Below the pieces are notes generated by a model. That model did no database searches. It saw only the letters and a program-made list of their open reading frames with translations, and was not told the DNA's origin. From assembly GCA_038503035.1 (NCBI GenBank), contig JAVSML010020421.1, positions 1 to 64,000 of the forward strand: a DNA stretch of 64,000 nucleotides, given 5' to 3'. The position numbers were made by a program, and so were the translations under genes. Positions 56,276-64,000 of this stretch are shown here, piece after piece (positions within the stretch are counted from its first letter, which is position 1; every line of letters starts with the position of its first letter). The stretch is from Crocodylus rhombifer (lineage: Eukaryota > Chordata > Crocodylia > Crocodylidae).

Positions 56276-57236
56276 TGAGATACCCCTGTTCACTTTAAAC
56301 TAGGTAACTCAGGCACTGGCAGTGAAAAGGGTGAATTAGCTTGTGCTGAGATGGGGCTTTGCACTACCAAAGTTTGACTGCTTTCGGTATGCCTGCCAGC
56401 TGATTTAAAGCTAACTCCAGATACTACTGCTCTACAGATTCCACTTCTTGGTTTGGTGAGTGCTCAGTTCTTTCTCCAGTTCAAACCCCAGCCAGTTTAA
56501 GACAGAAAATGGTGGCTGAGGGAAGAAACCCAAAGAAAAGCAGTGACAGAAATGACCTGTGTGGAAGGGCCTAGTCTAACAGAGGTTGGGGCTATTAAGG
56601 TCCCATGTCTGTGATGCCCAGTACCCTAGCTTCACTTTATCTGCTCCAACGTTTAGGTGGCTAAGAGAAAAATAGCCACTTATCTTGTGTTTGTTATACT
56701 TTGTAGCCTGTCAACTCCAAGTACAGAATGGAAACAGCATCCTGTCATTAGTTTGCTTTCCAGGCACTCATTTTACTTTACATATAATAAAACTAGTCTT
56801 TTCATTATTGAGTAAGTAACATATATTTCATTTGTTCCAAAGGCAAAAAAATAAATACATGAAAGGAAATGCTATTATCTACATCTTGAATGATATCTAA
56901 TCAGCTGGCTGGTTTAATCGTGGAAACACTGAAAGGCAGGTAGGTTTATTTTAATCTGTCTACTGTAACCCCAGTAAAAACTGGATAAATAGCATACTTC
57001 CAATGAGAGATACACTGCCAAACTTTACATTTGATTAAAGTGACAACAGAGAGATTAAAAAGGAATACTACTGCAAAATGGCATTTAGATACATTTCTCC
57101 CAGATGATTTTATATTTGTCTGAATGAGCCTGATTCTACTTTTCCTCATGTCAGATTCACAGCTGCATAAATTCACTTACTACTTTGGTGGTACTCCTTA
57201 CTTACACCAGTGCAAATGAGCAGAATACTAGGTCTC
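56276..57236. other. Unassigned
   Basis: No gene recognised. At 57185-57235 an old repeat trace (cttacaccagtgcaaatgagcagaat) precedes the next MITE. Confidence 0.5.
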
Positions 57237-57239
57237 TTA

Positions 57240-57613
57240 GGGTATGTCTACACGTGCATTTACACCAGCTTAAATTTACTGCATAGTAAATTACTACACA
57301 GTAAGTGGGAATAGGCTGGCATTTACATTTGCAGGTGTTAAAGTGCATTAACACTGTGTGTGGGCTGACTTGGGACTAAGTCTGTCCACACTCACAGTGT
57401 TGCTGCATAGTAAGGCATCTACACGTGTGTTACTGCACAGTAACTAATCAGCGTAAATTCGATACCTGCATGATGCAGGTATCAAATTTATGCTCAAGTC
57501 ATTATAAAGGACCATATTGACTGCACAGTACAGGCATGCATGTGTAGACATGCACCTGTACTGCACAATAATTTTTGTTACTGCGCAGTAAATATACACG
57601 TGTAGATTCCCCC
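57240..57613. mobile_element. GGG-ended MITE, type 3, 374 bp
   Basis: Left end GGGTATGTCTACACGTGCAT, right end TACACGTGTAGATTCCCCC, flanked by TTA on both sides (57237-57239, 57614-57616). The interior repeats TACTGCACAGTAA and is collinear with 25400-25778. Confidence 0.88.
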
Positions 57614-57616
57614 TTA

Positions 57617-58676
57617 CTGTCTCTAAGCTGTGGGCTTCACACTAAGCTAATAGAATGAATATTTTGAAAAAATAGCTAAACCAGCTTGAGGAATCTCCCA
57701 AGGTGGCATTATAAGGTCTCATTTTGAGTCTTGGTAGGATGTTATCATGCTGCACATACAGCACACATTAGAGCCAAGTGTGACAAATGGGTTAAATAAC
57801 ATCCCTGGCCTCTGAGAAAATATATAGATCGCAGAGTGATGGAAAACATCAAGCTAATGGCCTACTTTCCACCTGTTTGGAATGGCAGATGGCTGCATTT
57901 TTCCCATGCTGAAAATGCAGGGTACAATTACAGAACATTGTATCCGTTTCTATAATGCTATTATTACAAATAATGATCACTGTAGGGAACATTCAAGTGC
58001 TTAGTACTTACAAATAAGGCCAGATTTTCAGAAGTGTCCAATACCCAAAAGCTCCTATTGTGAGACTTATAGTCAGATTTTTGACTGAGCGTTCAACACA
58101 AAAAAGGCAGTATAGCACACCAAGATGGCTGTCTAACCTACTGACTTGTGTTCTTGTAAATCCTGCTATAAAACCTACATGCCATTTTTGTCACACTTTC
58201 AAATGTGGTTGTGTCCTCTTCTGAAAAATCTGGGAACACAGTTTGTTTTCTACATAGAGGCAGACCTTTACCTTTTCAGAAGTCTGCCCTTCTTTTCATA
58301 TCATCCATGGTTTCAAAAGTGGTCCACAAACAAATTTGAGAAGTTCCTTATTCTAAGAAATATACCCACTGCAGCAGATTGCTGCTTGTGTAGGCATATG
58401 GCAGCTAGCTTTGAACTAAAAAGTTCAGGTCCTGGAAGAGCAAGACAATGGAAGCACAGACCTTGTGGCAATCTGTCTGATATGTTAGCATTTTCCAGGC
58501 ATGGGTCAGTGTTGGTGCTACTACACTGCTAAGAGTAAATGAGGTAACAGATATGGCTATATGAGACACTGGCATGGTGGTGACTGTGGTGTAAAAACAC
58601 CCTAACAATGACATCCGGGTCCATTTGGCATCAATGTCAAAGCTTGACTTCAGCAGGGCCAAGTTTTTGCCTTAAA
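57617..58676. other. Unassigned
   Basis: The 128-codon frame 58146-58532 shows no domain I recognise. An old repeat trace (ttgacttcagcagggcc) is at about 58640-58665. Confidence 0.45.
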
Positions 58677-59215
58677 TCATAGAAGTGGAAGACCCTGAGG
58701 CCAGCTAGCCCACTACCTTTCTCTGATACAAGGTCAGTTATAAGTGTACTGTCCTTGACAGGTCTTTTCTCACCTGTTCCTTAAAACCAAGGCTGAAGAG
58801 TTCACAACCTAGCAAGGAAGCCTGTTGTAGTGCTTCACTATCCTTATGGTGACTACATTTTTTCTAATATCTTCCCCACATATCCCCAGATTAAGCCAAT
58901 TATTTCATATCCAGCATTCAAGGGGCATGAAGAACATGCAATACCATCTGTTTTATAACATTTTACATCTGTGACTATTCTGTCTTTATTGACTCTCCCC
59001 TCTCCCATAGCAAATACATACAGTTCTTTCAGGCTTACCTCATATGCCAGATTTTTCTGGACGTCTCTGACTTGTCACTATATTTCTTAAAATGTTGCTC
59101 CCTAAACTGAGTGCAATAGTCTAAATAAGGCCTCATCAAGGCCAAAAAGAATGGCAAATTTGCTTCCCTCATCTTCAGTAGGACACTCCTGTTAATCCCA
59201 TATTTTCCCTATGTA
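58677..59215 (-). mobile_element. Old CR1 LINE 3' fragment
   Basis: 'tcatagaagtggaagaccctgaggccagctag' is a decayed CR1 3' signature. The ORF2 C-terminal region follows up to 'cactcctgttaatccc'. Highly diverged and 5' truncated. Confidence 0.75.
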
Positions 59216-59273
59216 CCACATACCCCCAAATAAGATATGAACTTTTCTTTTAGAAGGCAGAAGGGGTGGGGGG

Positions 59274-59602
59274 CAGATTTTCAAGAGTCATGCCTGAGAG
59301 CTGACTGCATGCAGCAGCTCACTTGCCCTCATCCAGCTCACTGGTTCTTCAGGCAACAGTGTTAACCCTACTGTGCCAACTAAGTCAGTAGTGCCTATGA
59401 ATGAGTTAACACTGAACTCCTGTTGCTTGCTGAGCCAAAGAGAAGCAGCAGCCATTTTGTGGACCTTTAGAGCACAGCATCTCCATGCTTCTATTCCAGT
59501 GAAGAAAAATCCTCTTGCCTGCTTAAAACATGCATGCCAATTCTTGAGGTCTGATTTTGGGAGAGAAGGTACATGATGTGGCACAATGGTTGAAAATCAC
59601 TG
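59274..59602. mobile_element. Possible old hAT-type MITE
   Basis: The right end, read inward, CAGTGATTTTCAACCATTGT is a typical hAT end. CAGATTTTCAAGAGTCATGC at 59274 could be the left end. No target duplication is visible, so the left boundary is a guess. Confidence 0.35.
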
Positions 59603-59859
59603 TTCTTGTCCCTTAAGTTCTGTAGGATAAATGTTATCGGGTTCCACCAACTTGACTAAATACGTTACCATAATGTATTCTGCATTGACAATGCCTGGGA
59701 CGACTAAAGATGAGCAACAGCTGCAACAGATCAAATTTCCCCAGTATTTGTGAATTGTTACATATGCTGAATTAACCAGAGAGTAATGGGCTAGGTCAGC
59801 AGACTTTTTTGTCTGACCTGCTAACTAATTTAGAAGAGATAACAGCCTGTCTTTTCACT

Positions 59860-60000
59860 TTACATTCTCTGTCTTGTCTGTTTAAACTGTGAATTATATG
59901 AGAAAGGACCATCTTTCTATACGTGTTTTGCATAGCACCTAGCACAGTACAGATTTTCAGGTTCACTATAAAATAAATAATAAATAATTTTATTCTTTAG
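59860..60000 (+). repeat. Ancient L3-like 3' end
   Basis: 'tgtttaaactgtgaattatatgag', 'ggaccatctttctata', 'catagcacctagcacag' and 'aaataaataataaataat' follow the order of the reptile L3-type 3' end (tgtaagctc - gggaccatc - gcgcctagcaca - aataaataat). Confidence 0.6.
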
Positions 60001-60111
60001 GTGCCTGGATGCTACTGTGATGAACCTGATATAAAAACAAACAGATGGACAAGACCGAACTGGAGAAACCCAGCCCTCTCAGCACAGGCTCAGAGTTGTA
60101 TCTCAATTAAG
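60001..60111 (+). other. Candidate exon (weak)
   Basis: A 111-bp stretch lies between a pyrimidine-rich acceptor (tattctttag ending at 60000) and a near-consensus donor (AAG followed by GTAAGTAAC). Exactly 37 codons are open in the first frame (VPGCYCDEPD ... QSCISIK) and the other two frames close early. The acceptor side is derived from the L3-like repeat, which lowers the likelihood of a conserved coding exon. I see no partner exon. Confidence 0.15.
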
Positions 60112-61012
60112 GTAAGTAACAGTACTTATAATGAATTCCCTGAATGCTATAATGCTTCCATCTGAATCCAACTTACATTTCAACTTGCATCCACCTACAT
60201 TAGGCAGACTTTTCTAAACTGCCCCAATTAAAATCAACTCAAAAAAAACCTTCAAGACAAAACTTGACAAAGGCAAGATGGTTCTCACTTCACCAGAAAT
60301 CTCAGGGACTTATCTAACACTCCTGGGATAACAAGACTCTGTCATATACTGCCAAGTTTCCAGTGTGCTGAAGGACCTAATCCACTTTAGAGCTTGTGTG
60401 ACTCCAGTCCAGTGAACAGAATAATACACTCCAGAGTTTAGATGACTCCAGACCACTGAAGTACATAATTCAGATTTTGATTAGAAACTATAGCTGGAGA
60501 GAACAGATGTTGTGGGTAAGTAGTTTGTAGCGGGGCTATATGCAGCAGATAAGAGTATTTCTATTGTTGACTGTTAAGAAAAAAACATGTGAGTGCTCAA
60601 ACTTTTGTCATATTCCTATGCTGAAACCACAGATTTTATTTTTTTCTCACCATTTTGCAAATCTCTTGCTCTCTCTTTTGGAATTTGGGGGGGGTGAGAT
60701 GGATTATCAATGACGGATGGCTGATTTGTTATTTTCAACTATCTTCCCATTTTGTCACATTACTTGAGTTTAAATAAATGGCATCTGTTAGGCCGGGAGA
60801 AAAATAAACAGATCAGAAGCATTTCTGTTCAGAGAGCACAATCTCTTATTCTACTTCCTCATATGTACTACGTTCATGTTAGTCATGTTACTCCATGGAG
60901 ACTGTCCAAGAAGTCTCATGCCCAGGGCTTCTAAAAGCAACTTTGGATACAACAATTTTTGGGTGGCCAACTTGAGTACTGCATGCACATCCAGACGAGC
61001 ACAGACATGCAG

Positions 61013-61472
61013 GGGTGCATGTTTCCCGTAGGACAAACAGCAGTGGCACATCATTGTGCCACTACTTGTTCCAGGGCACCTGCCTGCACGCATGCTCTGG
61101 CATGCAGCAAATTGTCCCAGGTGGGGTAGGGGAGGCTGGGGTCAGCACCTGTGCTGGCCCCAGCAGCCTTACCTGGCATCCTGGGGGCCTCCAGGGGCAG
61201 CAGTAGCACCAAGATGGCTGCTCAGAGCCTGGTCAGCAACCAGACTGGTTCTAGCCAGCCAGGCTCCATTTCTGGCAGTGCACAATGCTGCCACATGTGC
61301 TGCACCACTTTTTTTAGTGGTTCGGCTTTTTTGTCACCGGGATCTCTCAGCATCAAAAAAACCCACCATGCTGCTCGTTTGAAGCACAGTGAATGGGTGC
61401 ACTTATGCCATATGTGGTTTGCAGTGCCTCAGACAGCTTCGAGGTGCTGCAAACAGCATGTTTCTGGCACCC
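61013..61472. repeat. GC-rich block, possible mobile element
   Basis: Starts GGGTGCATGTTTCCCG and ends 'tttctggcaccc'. It has internal hairpins (AGTGGCACA / TGTGCCACT near 61050; CTGGGGTCAGC / GCTGGCCCCAG near 61140-61165). No target duplication is found. The overlapping frames 61056-61501 in several phases reflect composition. Confidence 0.35.
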
Positions 61473-61716
61473 ACATTACTAGGCATGTTTGTCAATTTTG
61501 ACCCAAAAGTTCATTATTATTGATAGCTTCCTTCCACCAGGCTTCAGGGGTAACTGTGATCAAGGCTCCTTTAAACAAGGTGCTGTACAGAGAGTAACAG
61601 GCAGTACCCACCTCAAAAGACTTATGGTCTCACAAACACTGCCATAGTAATTCCTACTTCTTATCACTGAGATCACCATAACTCCTAGGATGCCTAGTTA
61701 TGGACCTCAACACTAT
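61473..61716. other. Unassigned spacer
   Basis: No gene or clear repeat. It contains the left TAT of the next MITE. Confidence 0.5.
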
Positions 61717-62055
61717 GGGCTCCTATAACCGTGCAAGGAGCCTGCTCCAACACACTGCAATTCCAGCGCGTCAGAGCAAACTCAGTTAATCAACTGAGTC
61801 TGCTTGAGCGTAAAGTCTGCTTCAGCAGCCTCCAGTGTCATGTGTATCAATATCCACATGTGGAAAAATGACAGCAGAGTGCTTTAAACTAAGGCTCGCT
61901 CGACAAGCTTTAGCTTAAAGTGCCCTGCCGCCATTTTTCAGCGCAGGGACACTGCTAAACGTGATGCTGTGGGCACTTTTAATTAGTGTGTCCCTTGAAG
62001 CTGTGCTAATTAAAGCACCCCCACCATGCCTCCTGGAGCATGTGTATAAATACCC
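61717..62055. mobile_element. GGG-ended MITE, type 2, 339 bp
   Basis: Left end GGGCTCCTATAACCGTGCAA, right end AGCATGTGTATAAATACCC, flanked by TAT on both sides (61714-61716, 62056-62058). The best-preserved uninterrupted copy of this type. It contains 'actgagtctgct', 'catttttcagcgcagggacac' and 'gtgctaattaaagca'. Confidence 0.88.
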
Positions 62056-62396
62056 TATGATGCTAGGTTCTGTTTTGCTTAGAGAGAGACATTATGATTG
62101 GTGTTTAAAAATGGGTTGCTTGGTGCCAGTTTCTGACATAGAAATGTAAGGATGCTGAAAAGGCTGTGTCTGAAGCCCAGTAGCTAAAACAAACATTTTA
62201 TAGAAAAACCCTAACATCTCTATGGTTTTTCTTTTGTTATTTATCGTCTAAGTGGAACCTTGAAGCTATAGAAGTTATGCCCCTAAATGTTTAAAAATAG
62301 AGAGCTCAGTCTTTACTATTATTGGCATGGATACATGTTCAATTAATGAGAACTGAATAAACTCCAGTGCAATTTGAGTTGATTAAACTAATCCAG

Positions 62397-62592
62397 GTGT
62401 CATTGTCTATACATGCATTTAAGTGCAGTAATTTACTCCACCATTGTATAGTACTTGATTTTTACAGGAATGTCCAACAACACAGAAAATTAGTCTACAC
62501 TGGCCTAATTGCCATGCATGTGTAGACAGCAACACTTTACTGCACAGCAAATTAGTCTACTGCGAAGTAAAACGCATGTGTAGACACACGCT
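62397..62592. mobile_element. GGG-ended MITE relative, about 196 bp
   Basis: Left GTCATTGTCTATACATGCAT and right GCATGTGTAGACACACGC are inverted. The interior has 'tttactgcacagcaaattag'. End bases are decayed, so the boundaries are approximate. Confidence 0.6.
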
Positions 62593-63192
62593 GTGAGTAG
62601 TATTAGAGAATCTGATGGCACCAATCTAGCCAGAATACACAATGAACAGTATTAAGCAATGCCATGCTTGATCTATATTATAAGTGAAAGAGTGTTTGGG
62701 TGTTATGACCGTTGTGTTTGTCCAAGGGCATTCGGTTAGAAAATTACTCCAGCCATAAGCTTGGGTAAGAGTGCTCCCAGACTGAACAGCATGGAATAAA
62801 TTGTGAACATAATGTTAAGCTTTGCATTAATTTCCATCAGCAGGTCCAACAAAAAGTAAATTTAGATTCTCATGTGCAGATTCAGTACTGTCACATATCT
62901 CACAATGACTACTATTGATCATGTTTGCTAATTATGTTTCGGTGTCCCCCCTGTCTGACATATACATCTGTTCTCACTAGCTGTGTGAATTAAGTATTTT
63001 GAGGGACAGGGATGGCGTTTTTATTGGGGTTGTAGCACTCACCACAATGCTGTTAACCCATGGCAGGTGCTTCTAGGTGCTAATTCAATAGCAACTGCAA
63101 AACAAAACAAAAATGAAACAGAAAAGACAGAATTTCTTGAGGAGGTCACAGGACAGATAAACATTCAATACAAAGGTTGGGGTTGCTTGTGG
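62593..63192. other. Unassigned spacer
   Basis: No gene or clear repeat. Confidence 0.5.
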
Positions 63193-63200
63193 ACATAGAG

Positions 63201-63475
63201 CAGTGGTGGCCAACCTTATGGCCTCATAGGTCAGAGGAACAATGTGGGGTCAGTCGACAGGCCAAATTCTGCATGGCGGGGTTCTTTTGGTACCATCCAG
63301 CATACTCACCCAACCCTATACACTAAGATAGATCTGGTCGAGTGCTAGCCTGACCCCATGTGCCCAGATGCAGTTGCAAGCCTCACCCCATGGGATAATC
63401 ACAATTAATGTTATCACTGGTCTCCACTGCCAAATTTCCGGACCTTTGACGACCTCTGAGAAGTTGAGCACCCTG
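63201..63475. mobile_element. hAT-type MITE, 275 bp, with perfect target duplication
   Basis: It is flanked by ACATAGAG on both sides (63193-63200 and 63476-63483). Left end CAGTGGTGGCCAACCTTATG; right end, read inward, CAGGGTGCTCAACTTCTCAG. The interior has no frame of note; 63316-63507 runs out of the element. Confidence 0.88.
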
Positions 63476-63483
63476 ACATAGAG

Positions 63484-64000
63484 AAAGTATGTACAAGTTG
63501 GGAACATAAAATAATGTTCCCTCTTCTTCTTGAGGTATTTTTATCATTTCTTTTCTCTTACATTACTTTTTCATACTTTCTAAGTATCTTGTTTTATTCA
63601 TTTTGTTATTTATAAGATATATTAATTTAAATTATTATTACAATCAGATGTTCTATGTCTGGCTTTGTTAAAAAAAAGGTGTCCCAAAAGTAACTGCTAA
63701 TTTTAATGTTTTTTTTTAAATCTTATCATCATCCAATCAAATATTTCAAAACTAAAGGAAAGATTTGTTTCCAAAATCTTAAATCCAGATGCAGTATTTG
63801 GTTTTGAACTAGGTTTTTCAAATTGGACATTTTGGTTCAACTCTGTATGTCAGTGCTGGAACTATCTGCTTCAACTGGAGCCATCAACATGAAAAGCAAT
63901 GCCATTTCTGAAATACAGTTTCTCAGACCTTGTTCACTGACAATTTTTTGATATTTCAATAATTTTTCTGATTTGGAATGAAAACTATTTTTTTTAAATG
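63484..64000. other. Unassigned, AT-rich
   Basis: About 520 bp with T and A runs. No gene or clear repeat. Confidence 0.5.

Larger units (their letters stand above)
59603..61012. other. Unassigned, with an L3-like piece and a candidate exon
   Basis: Apart from 59860-60111 I see nothing here. Confidence 0.5.

Noticed and set aside
59356..59602. Alternative left end for the 59.6-kb hAT-like element
   Set aside because: CAGTGTTAACCCTACTGTGCC also pairs with the right end, but neither this nor 59274 has an 8-bp duplication, so the boundary is left open.

Overview
This window looks like intergenic or intronic DNA from a sauropsid, most likely a crocodilian. The evidence is a high load of CR1 LINEs, several of which end in a tail of ATGAAACT-type repeats; many short palindromic elements whose ends begin GGGTG and carry TCTACACATGCA, which resemble the crocodilian Chompy-type MITEs; and hAT elements with clear 8-bp target duplications. 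I saw no mammalian L1 or Alu-type sequence. The species is an inference. I found no convincing host protein-coding gene, rRNA or functional tRNA. Nearly all of the longer open frames are remnants of CR1 ORF2, their antisense shadows, or low-complexity DNA.

Layout. 1-10.3 kb: the end of a hAT-type element, two CR1 3' fragments, MITEs, a 542-bp hAT element (7044-7585), a 1.6-kb CR1 directly beside it, and a composite repeat present twice (about 2.34 and 9.94 kb). 10.3-15.5 kb: mostly unassigned, with one 490-bp MITE. 15.5-18.9 kb: a young CR1 3' end, the C-terminal piece of a LINE that does not look like CR1, and two CR1 fragments fused head to tail, one holding the longest open frame of the window (307 codons, reverse transcriptase). 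18.9-33.1 kb: sparse, with five MITEs or hAT elements and an old CR1 split by a MITE. 33.1-38.0 kb: a three-level nest in which a MITE contains a 4.55-kb hAT element, which contains a 2.8-kb CR1 with endonuclease and reverse-transcriptase regions. 38-48.7 kb: MITEs, a 268-bp hAT element, an inverted pair of CR1 3' fragments, a MITE inside a MITE, and a cluster of CR1, MITE and hAT. 48.7-64 kb: more MITEs, small hAT elements, a CR1 5' fragment lacking its 3' half, old CR1, and one weak candidate exon.

The main product of this reading is the set of element boundaries. Seven hAT-type elements have 8-bp flanking duplications (six perfect, one 7 of 8). A group of GGG-ended MITEs has matching 3-bp flanks whose sequence differs from copy to copy (AGT, AAT, TAT, AGA, TTA, AAC, TCA). 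These boundaries allow relative dating of nested insertions. Assignment to named families rests on recognition of sequence signatures, not on a database search.
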